The position numbers and the translations under genes are program-made. DNA of 64,000 nt from positions 62,001 to 126,000 of the forward strand of contig NW_004086788.1 of NCBI RefSeq assembly GCF_000220395.1, given 5' to 3'. Under the pieces are notes generated by a model that saw only the letters and a program-made list of their open reading frames with translations, was not told the origin of the DNA and did no database searches. Source of the DNA: Ichthyophthirius multifiliis. Taxonomy: Eukaryota; Ciliophora; Oligohymenophorea; Hymenostomatida. Below, in pieces: positions 37,291-50,014 of the stretch. Every line of letters starts with the position of its first letter. Position 1 is the stretch's first letter.

Positions 37291-37989
37291 ATGTCTTATA
37301 ATTATATGAGTTTTTAATAAATTTATGATGCTTTTAATATAGTAAAAACCCCTTAGAAAGTCAAAAAATCCAAAATTCAATGGACATCTTGCTAAAGCAC
37401 TCTTTCTCTAAAGAGACTACAAAAAATCGAAAAGTAAATATAAGAAGTTTAGTTTGATGGGTAAGGAAATAATTTGAATTAACATTAGGGAGTATAAGAT
37501 TTTTATGATTTTTAATCTAATTTAGAAAATACTTCTTTAGATTCTTTTACTAACCTTGATGAAAATAAAGAGAATTTAAATCCTGAAGCTATTTAATAAA
37601 ATGGAGGAATTCATTTGAATAAAAATAGCAGATTAATTATAAGTAGTAATAGAACAAAAAACATTAGATATATTTTAAATAACTCTAATAGTTCTAATTA
37701 TAACAAATTTGATAAATAAAGAACTCCGTTTAGGGAAATTAGTTAATTTTCTTAAATTACTAGCAAATATTAAGGAATAAAAGTAAAAAAAAATAGAATA
37801 TTTAAATTATAATAATATACATAATTTTAAAGTTTATATTTAATTTCATATTATTATTATAATAAACAAATATACTTATATTATTTTTTAATGAAGAAAA
37901 TTTTGGAATTCAACTCTCCTTTTTAAACGAAAACTATAAACACTTTTCAAATTAAAAAATATATAACCCCTGCATATTTGTTTAGATGA
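37291..37989 (+). CDS. KEN-box protein, possible cell-cycle regulator
   Basis: Frame from ATG 37291 to TGA 37987-37989 (232 residues unspliced). An in-phase 114 bp segment (37783-37896, GTAAAA...AATGAAG) may be an intron, giving 194 residues. Visible short motifs are KTPQKVKK near residue 19 (a minimal CDK site), DENKENLNPEA near 100 (a canonical KEN box followed by Asn-Pro, as in APC/C substrates), and KQRTPFREIS near 145 (a second CDK-type site). The rest is polar and Asn/Ser rich, with no globular domain. The combination of CDK sites and a KEN box in a small disordered protein is what one expects of mitotic regulators degraded at exit from mitosis, but short motifs also occur by chance. 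No known family name can be given. Confidence 0.5.
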
Positions 37990-38276
37990 ATTAATATTAT
38001 TCAATTAAAAATAATTCATAAAATTAATAAAAAAAATTATACTTATTTACTTACATAAATATATTTTAATTAATAATTTTTTAAGAAAAATTTATATAAT
38101 TTTTTTGCTTTCATTTAATAAAATGTAGTTTAACATTTTATAAATTTCTTAAGATTATCTTATGAAAAAAAAAAAAAAACATTATTATTTTATAATAATT
38201 TTATGTAATGTAATATTAATTTAGTTTTTTAACTTTAATTTAATTTGAAAAAAATAAAAAAATATATAATTTAAAA

Positions 38277-39575
38277 ATGGATAAGAAATTCGAATTTTTA
38301 ACAAATAAATTTTAATCAAAAAATGGTAATTATACAATCATAAATCTATAAAAATAATATTTTCTAATCTATAAAACAAATATTTATTTAAAGGGTATAA
38401 AATATGTATTTTGAGTAAGTTTATTATAAACTTCTAGTAATAATTGAAAGCATTCGGTAATTAATCTTAATTTATAATTTATAACATCAAAAAAACCTAA
38501 ATTTTATATTTTTAAATAGGAGAAGTTAAAATTTTTTAAAATATATAGAATAAAGGAATTTAAGTTTTAAAAGCTAGATGTATATATATTAAAATAGATA
38601 CTAATAACATAAAAAAATAACATAAATTTTTATTTTTTAAAAAAGTAAGTTAAGAAAACTTAAATAGTTAAATTATATGGAACTAAAGCTATTTTAATAA
38701 AATAAAGCAAATATTTACAGAATATAATGATAATATAATAGTTAGTATAGAAATTGATGAATATACAAACTAAAAAAAATTAAAAATATTTGAGAAAATA
38801 AATAATAATGCTTAAGTATTGTATATATAGTTAAAAATAAAATATTTTTTTTTTAAAGTATCTTTTAATTGAAACAGATATAAGTATAGAAAATTTAAAT
38901 AAATGTGCATTAGAATATTTATTCGATAATTTTTAAAATATCATTAGAACAAAAAATGTAAATATATTTTTTCAATGTGTTTAATTATTTAATTTTTATA
39001 TTTTAAATTCAAATTTAAAATTTAAATTTTAACTATAAAAATTAAAAAACATAAAAAAAGATTGATATTGAAAAATTTACAGTAAAAACTAAAAATCAAA
39101 ACGATAAAATAAACGATTTATAAAATTAATTGGAAAAAATATTAGATTAATAATAAACCAAAGAAAACTAGTTATTATAAAAAGTAAAAAAAATATATTT
39201 TATTAATTATTTTTATATAAATTTAAGTTTACTTTGATTTTAAATTAAAAAAAAAATATATAAAATGAATTATATATTGAGTAAATAACAAACTCTATTA
39301 AAAGTTTACAAATATAAAAGGATACTCCTTTTTTTACAAATAATTCGTAATTATTTGAAAAAAAAAGGAAAAGCATAAAATTGTTAAAATAAATAAAATT
39401 ATAAGAAATAGAAAATAAAATTTCTTTAAAACAATGCTTTTAAAATGTGTAAAATTAAGAAACTCTTTTTATATCATAATGCTTAAGTTTAAATAAGAAT
39501 TTATAAAAATCTAAATTATTTAAAAAAAATTAACTTTTTAGTGCTCATAATTCTGACTCTGATTTTGAATTATGA
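38277..39575 (+). CDS. Intron-rich protein with head domain and coiled coil
   Basis: Short exons starting MDKKFEFLTNKFQSKNG. Introns: 38326-38393, 38457-38519, 38816-38858, 38958-39060 and 39184-39281. A further in-phase candidate is about 38646-38708. The first 150 residues look globular with alternating strands (ARCIYIKIDTNN, NIIVSIEIDEY, YLLIETDISIENLNKCALEY). A coiled coil follows (KNQNDKINDLQNQLEKILDQ) and then a basic Ser/Gln tail ending HNSDSDFEL before TGA at 39573. All listed splices keep the phase. A beta-rich head followed by a coiled coil is the architecture of the XRCC4/SAS-6/CCDC61 group, but I see no diagnostic residues and offer that only as something to test. Confidence 0.6.
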
Positions 39576-39632
39576 TAAATATATTCTTTTTTAAAATAAT
39601 GTATAATAATATTAATTAAAAATAATGAATTA

Positions 39633-39635
<3 letters not shown>

Positions 39636-39678
<43 letters not shown>
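39636..39678. repeat. (TA)n microsatellite
   Basis: About 43 bp of perfect TA dinucleotides just downstream of the previous gene, followed by degenerate TATA sequence to about 39695. Confidence 0.9.
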
Positions 39679-39683
<5 letters not shown>

Positions 39684-39799
39684 CTATATATATAATGTTT
39701 TTATATGAAATAAAAACTAATTTTTAATAATCTTAATATTATTAAATACTTTTTTATTAAAATTGTTTATGTTTTTCTATAATATTTATTATAGTTTAA

Positions 39800-40260
39800 T
39801 ATATCCTCCAAAAAAAATAAAAATTTATTTGACTCATCGTAAACAAATTAATAATAAAAATAATTTAGATTATGTTCATTTTCAAATAATGATAAATATT
39901 AGTAAATAATTATATATTGATAAACGAATATTTGGATAAATTAAAAAATTTAATAATAGCAATTAAAATATATAATATTTAAGCTAATTTAAAAAAATAT
40001 ATTTTAGAAAAATGAAGAAAAGATGAAACAAATAAAAATTAATTTAGATCAAAGTATATTTTAAAATTAGAAGAACAAAAATTAAAGAAAATATAAAATA
40101 GTATTGACATTAAGATTTAAAAAAAATTATACAAAATAATTAGAAATATATAAATGTAAATTAATACAAAAAAGAAAAAAATGAAATTAAATAAAATTAA
40201 GAAACTTTTTAAGATATAGAGAATATTTTATAAATATAAATAATAGGAAAAGTATATCCA
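39800..40260 (+). CDS. Candidate coiled-coil exons, boundaries unresolved
   Basis: Protein-like pieces on the plus strand: NLFDSSQTNQQQKQFRLCSF near 39825, INEYLDKLKNLIIAIKIY near 39925, NEEKMKQIKINLDQSIF near 40015, and a Lys/Glu-rich helix KLEEQKLKKIQNSIDIKIQ near 40080. They lie in different frames, so introns or base errors would be needed to join them. I could not fix a start or stop. Coiled-coil composition at this A+T level can arise by chance, so confidence is low. Confidence 0.25.
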
Positions 40261-40446
40261 AATAAATAAAATTTATAAAAATTTACTTAAATATTTTTTT
40301 ATTATACTTAAAATTTTAAATAAAAAAATTGACAATATATAAATTTTATCTAAAAATTATTATTAAATGATCTTTTTGTAATTATAATGATATTTTTTTC
40401 ATAATAATTATTTATTATATTTATATTTAAAAATATTATTAAAAAA

Positions 40447-40772
40447 ATGAATATAAATTATATAATTTAATATAAAAGAAGAAATGTATAACTAGATCGA
40501 AATAACAATTCTAATAATAATAAAAGTTAAATAAATTATAAAAATGCAATTATATAATAAGAAAATAAAATTGAAAATAAAGAATCTAAGTGAAAACTTA
40601 ATGAATAATACTTTAAATAATACAAATTATGAAATTTAAAATGTAATTAATAAAAGATTTATTAATTAGTCTAAATTTTGAATTTTTATATAACAAATAA
40701 TATTAACGAAAATTATCCGAAAACATAAGTTAATAGTTTTCCTAATAATCATAAACTTTAATAGAAAATTAT
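40447..40772 (+). CDS. Candidate Asn-rich protein, boundaries unresolved
   Basis: ATG at 40447 opens MNINYIIQYKRRNVQLDRNN and reads 48 codons to TGA at 40591. A one-base shift continues with NLSENLMNNTLNNTNYE, and a further shift gives NINENYPKTQVNSFPNNHK to about 40770. The pieces share an Asn-rich style and order, suggesting one gene with an unrecognised intron or base errors. Function unknown. Confidence 0.3.
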
Positions 40773-41162
40773 AGTATTGTTAAATATTTTATAATTTCTT
40801 TAAAATTAAAAAATTATTGAAAAATAAATTGACTAATCAATAAATGAAATTTAATTTAATTAAACTAAACAAATGATTTACAAATATCTTATAAAATAAA
40901 TTCCTTCTAAATTTAAAAAAAAAAAAAAATATATAGATTTTTATTTTATTGAAATAAAATAAATATAGCAGACAAAATGAATTTTATTTAATGATTTATT
41001 AATAAATAAATTCATTATTTATATATAAAAAAAATCAAAATAAATAAATAGACAATATATTATGCATTTAAAACAAATTTATAGAATAAATTAATTAGTT
41101 GTAAATAATAGCTTGTTTATTAAATAAATTTTTAAAAATATTAAATTTAAAAAAATAGTTTT
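40773..41162. other. Convergent intergenic region
   Basis: A+T-rich sequence between a weak plus-strand candidate and the 3' end of a minus-strand membrane-protein gene. An A12 run lies near 40916-40928. Nothing else seen. Confidence 0.5.
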
Positions 41163-43380
41163 TCATTTTTTTTTATTAACTTTATATCCTCCTCCGATTC
41201 TATTGTGTTATTTTTTGGTTCTATTTAAATCTATATTATAATAATTATCATCATCATCATTAAGTTAGTATTAATCTTATTTGCTTTTATTAGCATTAAT
41301 TACTTCAAATTTTTTTTAAATTTCTTATACTTTTTATTCTAAATTAAACTATTGAGGTAAAGTAGACACAGAAACTTAATTATTTAAAGGATTTTAAATT
41401 TAATTTATTTATTATTAATTTTCATATAAATTAGCATTAATAATATCTTTTTATAATTAGCTTTATTAGAAGATATTTTTATTTTTACTTTAGTTTTAAT
41501 ATTTAAGTTAATTATTTATTTCATTGTCTTCTTTTTCTAAATTAAGAATTTCATTTTCATAGTAGCTTTTATCATAAATATTTTGATTTGCATTATGTGA
41601 ATTTTAAGCATCTATTTTATTTAAAGGATTTTATTGTATTTTTGTATTTTATTGGTTATTTGAATTATTATGAGCTTAATAATAATCAGCATTATTTTAA
41701 TTTTTCTGTAGACTATTATTTATTAGACTATTTGGATTAATGCTTTATTGTAAATTTACTTATTATTGTTTTTCATATTATGTTGTTGAATTTAATTAAA
41801 CTATTTTTTATTTTTTCAATAAAGAAAAATAAAAAAATTTACTTTTTTAAACTTAAAATTATGGTTAATTTATTTAATCAGAATTCTAACCAATTATAAT
41901 TTATTTCTATTATATGTTATTATCAATTTCTTCTATGTTTTATACATTAATTTATTATTTATTATCTTAAATATTTTTTCTTTATTATTATCTTATTATC
42001 GTATTTTAATATCATTAACAACTAAAAACTTATTTTTAAATTGAACAAAATATTTTTTATACATAAAAATACTCAACAATATTAAAATAATAGAAAAAGT
42101 AAAGATTATAATTTAAAATATAAAAATAGTTTCCATGTAATCATAAAAATAACTATTAATATATTTATTTGTTTCATCATCAGAGCATAAGTTATCATTT
42201 AATATTTTTAAAATATTTCCCTGTATAATAACAAGACTAAATGTAGAAATATTAACAACAAAAGACAATAAAAGAATAAAGTAAATAAAACAAATATATG
42301 CTGAGATATATTAATTTTTAATAATTTTCTAATAAAAAAACATTCGGAATATACTAAAAATAATAGTATAAAAAACAAATAAAAACCAATTAATAATGCA
42401 ACAAAAAATCCATAAATTTTTAATTTCATTTAGTTTTTTTACAAATTAATAAAATCGATCATAATATCTTTACAATTTAAAATATTAGAATTCCATTCAA
42501 TATATCGTTATAAATATAATCCATAAAAAATTTTATCGTTATTACCATAATTAGGTAACTTTAAAATAAATGAAGAATAATTATTTACTTCAAAGAAATC
42601 CTTTTCATTTGATTCAGAAAATAAAAAAAATCTATTTGATTTTTCGTTTTCACAACCTGATTTGAATTTTTAATTTAAAAAATATTCATTCCTATCTACA
42701 CTTACATTTTCTTATTGTTAAAAATACTTACACACACCTTTTCCTTCATTTACAATTCCAAAAACAATTGAAAGTTATTTCTCTTCTTCACGGCTTATAA
42801 ATATAAAATTATTTTTTAATTAAATTATTTAAATATAACTTTCTGAAGGCTTGTCTTTTCCATAAAAAATTTAATTTATAGGACATTTGTAATTTGCAGG
42901 AAGACATATTTATTTTTCTTTTCCGCATTTTTTATATTGTGGATTCTCACAATTACTCATTGCATAAGTAAATCCTTTTGCCCTAACTATACAAAAATGC
43001 ATTTTTTCACCTTCTATATTCCAATAGTTAAATTTTGAACCTGGTACTGCTGGTATTTACTAGCATTAATTTATTAACTAATGAGTCGTGCATTTAGTTT
43101 TGAACATTTTTAAAACATAAAGACTGCTTGAAGATTATTAACAATCACAACCTTCAATTGTTCCCGCATAATTATAATTTACTAAATATTCATCACAATC
43201 TTAGTTACTTGCTATTATGTCTATTATCGGCTCTTTTAGCCAATTTTATACTACATAAGCATGATCTTTAGGAATTTAAGGAAATGATAAGTATAATTTT
43301 TACTGTAAAAGTGATATTGTTAAGGTAAATATAAACAAAAATATATAAAAAAATAATTCAAAAGAGCACTTTAAAATCAT
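41163..43380 (-). CDS. Membrane protein with Cys-rich ectodomain and Gln/Asn-rich tail
   Basis: Starts at 43380 with a hydrophobic leader (SFELFFYIFLFIFTLTISLL). About 300 residues of ectodomain follow with many paired Cys: QDCDEYLVNYNYAGTIEGCD, CQQSSSSLYVLKMFKTKC, MSNCENPQYKKCGKEKQIC, NEGKGVCKYF. Next come membrane spans: KIYGFFVALLIGFYLFFI, ICFIYFILLLSFVVN, and TIFIFQIIIFTFSIILILL separated by the loop DNLCSDDETNKYINSYFYDY. The cytoplasmic tail is Gln/Asn rich (NVQNIEEIDNNIQQKQIII) and ends NRIGGGYKVNKKK before TGA at 41163. Frame shifts at A/T runs are needed near 42370 and 42025, and an intron is likely near 41815-41865. The layout of ectodomain, several spans and a disordered tail suggests a ciliate surface receptor or channel-like protein; no specific activity can be named. 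Confidence 0.65.
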
Positions 43381-44146
43381 TATTGTTGTTAATATTTATC
43401 TTATTTATTTAAATATAAATATTACAGATTAATTTTATATATTTTTATTATAAATTTAGGTTAGGTTAAGTTTTTTTTTTTTAAAATAAATAAAAATAAA
43501 ATATATTGTTTTTATAATTAACAAGGTTAGATTTTAAATGTAAAATATTTAAATTTAAAGTTTAATTCTAATTAGTAAAATAAAAATTCAGATGAAAACA
43601 ATAATATATTAAAATGAATAAATGATTTATTAATATTATAATTATATTATGAAGAATAGTAAATGTAAATTGTATTATTTATACTAACTATTTTATCTAA
43701 CTTTTATTTCAATAAATTATTTAATTATTATTTATTAAGCTCTTTATAATTTCATAAATTTATTTAATAATTAAATAAAATAATTAATTTTTATAAATAT
43801 AAAATATAATTTTTATAAAGTAAATTACAATTAAATATATATTTATAAATACTAAAGAATATTTTTATTTGTTTTGTCTTAAGTTTTTCTTAATATAAAA
43901 TGAATATTTCTTTAATCAAATATTTTAAATAATTATCATTATTCAATTATAATTTTTAATAAACTTTATATATTTTAATTTCTTATAATTTGTAAATCAA
44001 TTTTTATGAATAATTATATGTATAAAATAATATAATTAATGACTAAATCTTGCTAAATTTTTGATTAATCAATAAATAAAAGTACTTACATTATATTTAT
44101 AAATAATATAAAAAATATAAATCAAATATTATAAGTTTAATTAAAA
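43381..44146. other. Divergent intergenic region
   Basis: Upstream of the membrane-protein gene and of a weak plus-strand frame. A+T rich with a T-rich tract at 43460-43480; no coding pattern. Confidence 0.5.
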
Positions 44147-44899
44147 ATGGGGCAATTTTTTTAAAACATCATTAAAAATAAATAATAAAACGATTAATAA
44201 TTTCATTAAAACATTATCAATTAAATTAGCATTTTATAATAGTAATAATAGATATTATTTTAATTAGAAAAATAATAAATTATGAGGAAATTAAAAAACA
44301 TAAAATTTAATATAATTTAAAATAATTAGATTGAAACTTCAAATTAAAATCAATTTGAAATTTAATCATATGAATAATAATAAAATAAAATTAAAAATCT
44401 TCATAAATTTTAAAAGAAGAAAAGTAAGTAAATCAAGCAAATTGAAATTATGTTTTAACAGTTAACACAATAATTTTAAAATTAAAACTATTAAGTTTTA
44501 TAATAATTTAGTTTAGAAGATTAAATGAAAAATTAAAATTCTCTTAGAAAAGATTTAAATAATAAAAAATAAATGTATATAATAAAATTAATTTATATAT
44601 AAAAATATATATAAAATAGATATAAAAAAAGGAACAAAAGATTATTTAAGTATTAAATTAATTATAAATAATATAATAAGTATTTATTTTATAAAGAGTA
44701 AAAGAATTAAGAATATTAAATAGATTTATAATTAAAAATAGTACATAAGTTAATTACTTATAAGATAATATTATTTAAAGAATTAACTAAAACTAACAAA
44801 CAAGGGATATCAGTAGTGAGTTATATAATATTAACTAATTTGAAAATTTAAATAATCAATTAGAAATATGAAATAATAAAATTTAAGGAAATTAAATGA
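44147..44899 (+). CDS. Weak candidate: Gln-rich helical protein
   Basis: A 250-codon frame without TGA, ATG 44147 to TGA 44897, beginning MGQFFQNIIKNKQQNDQQ and continuing with Gln-rich helical text (ISILQQQQQILFQLEKQQ, EIMFQQLTQQFQNQNYQVL). The MG start followed by a basic, coiled-coil chain faintly recalls ESCRT-III proteins such as CHMP6, but the region after 44560 loses any coding feel and may be intron or flank. A frame of this length is only mildly unusual at this base composition. Confidence 0.25.
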
Positions 44900-45148
44900 A
44901 TTTACAATAAAAATAAAAACTAAATTATATTTTTTAAATTTTATTATTTAAAGAGAATATCGAATTAAAATATAGAGAATTCATTTTTTCTATTATTTAT
45001 TTTCGTTTTACTTAAATAAAAAAAAAATATTTAATTTATTTTTGGTACAAATATTATTTTTTTAATTTTCTAAAATAAAATAAAAAAAAATTATATATTA
45101 TTAAAATATTTCTATAAAAAACTAAAAATAATATATTTATTAAAAGTA

Positions 45149-48100
45149 TCAAATTTTATTAAATTAATATCCAAAACTCATAGAATAAGATGAAGGTTAT
45201 GTTTTATCAATATTTTTTAAAATAACATAGTCAACTTATCCTGGTTTTACTTCTATTTATATTGGAATTTAATTATTAGGCTTGTTGTCTACAACCAAAT
45301 TATTTAAATTCAATTCAAGCTCTTCCTTATATATAATATTTTTAGTTTCATTAATATAAAAAAGAATAATTCCCTCTTAATATTTAATGCTTTTAAAAAA
45401 GATATTTTTATCATCTCTTTATTGTCCCTTTTCTTTACTAATTCTTGCATCTTAAATAATCTTATCGATACTAATATTTTAATTAATAATATATCCTTAA
45501 TCAAAACCATAACTATAAGCACCGTTTCCTTTGCTTTGTATTAAATATTTAATTATTTGAACTTAACCAGGTTTTAAATTAATTTTAAAAGAATTTTTTT
45601 TTTTATCAACTTATAATACATCTCGATTATTATCTTCTAAAATTTGCAAATTTTCTCCTTATAGATTTATTTCTTCATCCAAAACAAAATCTTTAGATTA
45701 ATTTCTATAACAAAAAAACAAATAACCTCCAAACGAAGCACAATCTCTAATTATTTAATTGCACTCTTCATAAACTGTTCTTTTATTTTCTTTCATCGAA
45801 TTAAATTCTTTTAAAGCTACACAATTATTCATAAATTCATAATAGCCTTAACCTTATTCTATATACCCATTCATTAAATCAATCTTTAAAAAAAAAATAC
45901 AAACAAATTTAATTTTAATTTACTTCAGAACTTGAGTATATACTAAAAACAAAATCTTAGCATTACTTTTACTGCCAATCTACTTCTATAAAAGCAGCAT
46001 ATATACCTGGCTGAACTTCATGATCAAAGAAAGTCTATTTATAAATTAAAAAAATAAGAAATAATTAACTAAAAATATATGTATAAAAGAACATCTTTAA
46101 AGCAACTATATGAATCTCCTAAATAACTAAAAGGTTATTTATTATTATCAAGTTAACAAATAATAAGTCTAATAATAGAATATTTATAATTTGAATTCTG
46201 TATTTTTGCAAAATGCCTTTCGCTTTTTTATTATAAAGAAAAATAAGCATGACATTTTTTATTAACATTAAAACAAAAGATCACTTTTTATACATCTTAA
46301 AATTTCCTTGAAGAATAAAAATAATTTTCATTTAAAAAGTTTACACTAGTTTCTGAAAACTCTTTAATATAATCCTTCACATCAATCCAGAAAATTCCAT
46401 CATCATTGTCTTAAAACCCGACTTTTTTTTTCAGCTCAGGAGTCCATTTATTACTTTTATCACTCCAATCACCTTTCCATTCCATAGTCCCCCAAGGGTT
46501 TCTGACTTAAATAAGTCTTGCAATTCCAATATCTTAGGCATCTAGAATTCCATAAGCATGTGAAGATACTATACCTGATTCCTTTTTAGTTTCCATTCCT
46601 CTATCATCAGATTAAGAACCACATGTTAATAAATATTTTTTACGCTCATTTTTTAATATAAAATCCCAAACTTCTTCCACATTTTCATTTTTTATAGTCT
46701 TCCCTGGAGCCCCTGTTAAATCTCTTATTGCTTCTATTGTTTAACCTGCTTCAATTTTATCATATGAACCATGGATCTTTGCATAAACTTTTTCCATTAT
46801 TAATACCCATAACTCAGGTCCGTTTGTGCGTGAAAATACAGGCTATTTTGATTATTTATCACATGGAAAGTAATCATCAATTATTATTTATTACCATTCT
46901 CCATCTACACACATCCACAATGAATAACAGCCTTTATCATTATACTCTTGCGTAACAAAAAGGCGTTTAACTAAATTTGGATTTTCTGCCAAAACACTTA
47001 AGCTACTTAAAAAATAACAATCACCTAATTCTCCTTTTTAATTTTTTATTAAAATTTTTTATTTTATTAAATACCTTATTTAATATCATTAGGTGAAATT
47101 TCTTAATAAAATATTTAAGGAGTTTATTCACAGAATTATCTAGCTCTTAGCCATACATATTAACTTGCTTTTGGAAAGGCTTTAATATTTTTTGTTAATG
47201 AATCTAATTGTGGTGGAAATTATGTATCAGTGTATGCTGAGGTAAGACTTTAATAATATTTATTGAAATCTGTATCTATTTCATTTAATATTTTGTCTTA
47301 AATATCTGCATTAGGAAATTAAAGATTAAATTTAACACTTTTTTATTTATTGGGATTAACTTCGTTTTCGTCTAATAGATTTAATGTTTATTAACTTTTT
47401 TTAATATTAATTGAATTATATTTACTTTGTTTTTTACTTTATATCTTTTATTATAGGTTTAGTTAGTGTCTATTTCTATATTTTTTTATTTAATATATAT
47501 ATATATAAATATTATTTTATACTCTTATTCTATTATCTTCTTTTATTTTATTTTCATCTTCTTATATTGAATTATCACTATTTTTTTCCTCTTTTTCTTA
47601 ATAATTGTTTTAGGAAATATCATGTTAGTCATAATCATTTTAATCATCATCATTTTTTTCAAAATTATTTTATACTTCATCTTAATTTTAAGAATTATTT
47701 TCTTCATCAAAGTTTTGATCATATTCATTATCTTAATTATCTTGATTATATTAATTATCTTGATTATCTTAATTATCTTGATTATCTTAATTATCTTGAT
47801 TATCTTGATTATCTTGATTATCTTGATTATCTTGATTATCTTGATTATCTTGATTATCTTGATTATCTTGATTATTTTAATTATCTTAAATATCTTAATT
47901 ATCTTAACTATCTTAGTATTCTTAACATTCTTAATTATCTTAATTATCTTAATTATCTTAATTATCTTAATTATCTTAATTATCTTAATTATCTTAATTA
48001 TCTTAATTATCTTAATTATTTTAATTATCTTAATTATCTTAATTATTTTAATTATTTTAATTATCTTAATTATCTTAATTATTTTAATTATCTATATTAT

Positions 48101-50014
48101 CTATATTATCTATATTATTTGTATTATCTTAATATTCCTAATTATCTTAATTGTCTTAATTATCTATATTATCTTAATAATCTTAATTATCTATATTATC
48201 TTAGTTATTTTTATTATCTATATTGACTTATTAATCTTAATTATCCTAATTGTCTTAATTATCTTAATTATTTTAATTATTTTAATTATCTTAATTATCT
48301 TAATTATCTTTATTATCTTAGTATTCTTAATTACCTTAATTATCTTAATTATCTTGCATATTTGAATCATAATCGCCATTTTTTTAAAACTAATTTTCCT
48401 CGTCATCTTATTATTCATTATCTTATAATTAATTTTATTTAGAGTTTTCTTTTTTTTTATTTTTATTAACCTATTTAGAAATAGATTAATTAGAATTTAT
48501 TTTATTTTTATCATCTATAATATTAATTTAATCTTCTTCTTATTTAGTGCTTATTTAAAATTTTACCTGTTATTTTTTCTAACTATTTTTAAAAAATTAC
48601 AAAAATTCTTCAATATCAATAATTCCATTTTAATTACTATCGAAAAGCTTAATAACTTATGAAATTTATTTCATCTCTAGTCCTAAATCATTTAATCCAA
48701 ATTTTAATTCTATAATTTGAATATTTCCATTACCGTTTCTATCTATTCTATTGAAAAGTTCTTCTGGGCTGAGCTCATTTTTTTACATGAAATCTTAAAA
48801 CCTTTCCAAAATTTCCTTTTTTCTTTCTCTTCTACTTTTAATCCTTCACTAATCAATATATTTAAATAATCATGAGTCTCATCTACAGTAAGGAAAGTAT
48901 AAAATTCAGCTTCTTCAATTAATCCATTATTATTATCGTCAATAACATTCAAAAAATGTTAAATTTTTTCCAAATCAATATTTGGAGCTAAAATTTTTGC
49001 ATTTTCAATTAATTTTTCTTTAGAGGATTCTTTCAAATTTTTTTCGTCTGAAATTTTGAACCAATTGATAGGATCAATTTTGAATTTTAATAAAAAATCT
49101 AAAAATTCTTTCATTTAATTTTCTTTTGAATTTTCTCCTTCTTTCATTAATTCTTAATACTTATTAAATTCCCTTAAGAAATTACTCCTTTTAATTTCAC
49201 CTTAATTTTATGGATCTAAAGCTCTTATAATACAATAAAGCTCCATTTCTTGTAAAAATATATTCCTTTTAGTTAAAAATTCTTCAAGATCTTATACTTT
49301 AATAATTTATTAATCTTCTTTTTTACATATTGAATTAAATATCTGCTAAAAATTTGTATTTTAGTTTTTATAAATTTCTTTTAAACGTAAAACAAGATTC
49401 ATGAAAACAGTTTTTTCTTAATTTCTTTGGATTGTTAATTTCTATCTAGACTCACTATTTAAATTATATAAAGCTAAACACCTTAAATATTCTTCTTTTT
49501 CAATAATACCATTACAATTTTCATCGAAAACTTAAACAATTTAATTTAATTATTCATTTGTGAAATTTGTTTTTAATTAAATCAATAATTAATAAAATTT
49601 CTCAAATTCAATTTATTTTTTATTTTATTTATCCGTACATCTAAATAACATTTCATAATTTAAACCTCTGTTTTATAATTTTTAATGGAATTATTTTAAT
49701 AGTTATTCATTTTTTATTGGTTTATATTCTTAATCCTTTTTTTATACATTTATTAAATCTTTATTTTCTTCAATTTATATATTTATTTCTTTTTTATTTT
49801 ATATTTGTTTTAATATTCTATTGTTTTGGATCATTGCTTCACTTATTAATTATGTAAATTCATTTTTATTTATTGATTATGTTTATTATTTTATAATTTT
49901 TATTTGTTTTTTTATTTAATCATTTTCATTAACTATTTAGATAATCTTTTTCTTTAATATTTTTGATGCTTATTTATATTCTTCTATAGTGTGCTACATT
50001 TTAGTTTGCGACAT
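45149..50014 (-). CDS. EF-hand/calpain cysteine protease with NQD-repeat linker
   Basis: Starts MSQTKMQHTIEEYKQASK at 50014. The N-terminal 550 residues carry several EF-hands, for example VFDENCNGIIEKEEYL, VIDDNNNGLIEEAEF, RIDRNGNGNIQIIEL and LFDSNQNGIIDIEEFL, each with Asp at position 1 and Glu at 12 or nearby. One frame shift is needed at a T6 run (48817-48822). A linker of about 200 residues is an Asn-Gln-Asp repeat (47735-48350). The calpain core follows: FPPQLDSLTKNIKAFPKASQ, then after a 41 bp intron (47034-47074) GELGDCYFLSSLSVLAENP with the catalytic Cys, SSHAYGILDAQ with the His, and IQVRNPWGTMEWKGDW with the Asn. A C2-like tail ends SMSFGYQFNKI at TGA 45149. All three catalytic residues are present, so it should be an active Ca-regulated cytosolic protease. 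EF-hands ahead of the protease core are the reverse of classical calpains. Confidence 0.85.
47735..48350 (-). repeat. 9 bp array coding Asn-Gln-Asp repeats
   Basis: About 600 bp of ATTATCTTA/ATTATCTTG units on the plus strand. On the minus strand AAT TAA GAT (or AAT CAA GAT) reads Asn-Gln-Asp. A block using CAA (about 47800-47870) lies among blocks using TAA, so the array has at least two synonymous subtypes. It is in frame with the EF-hand region before it and the calpain core after it. Confidence 0.9.

Noticed and set aside
47411-48418. Plus-strand frames rich in Ile-Leu or Tyr-Leu-Asn over the ATTATCTTA array
   Set aside because: They are shadows of the minus-strand NQD linker, which is in frame with EF-hands and calpain.
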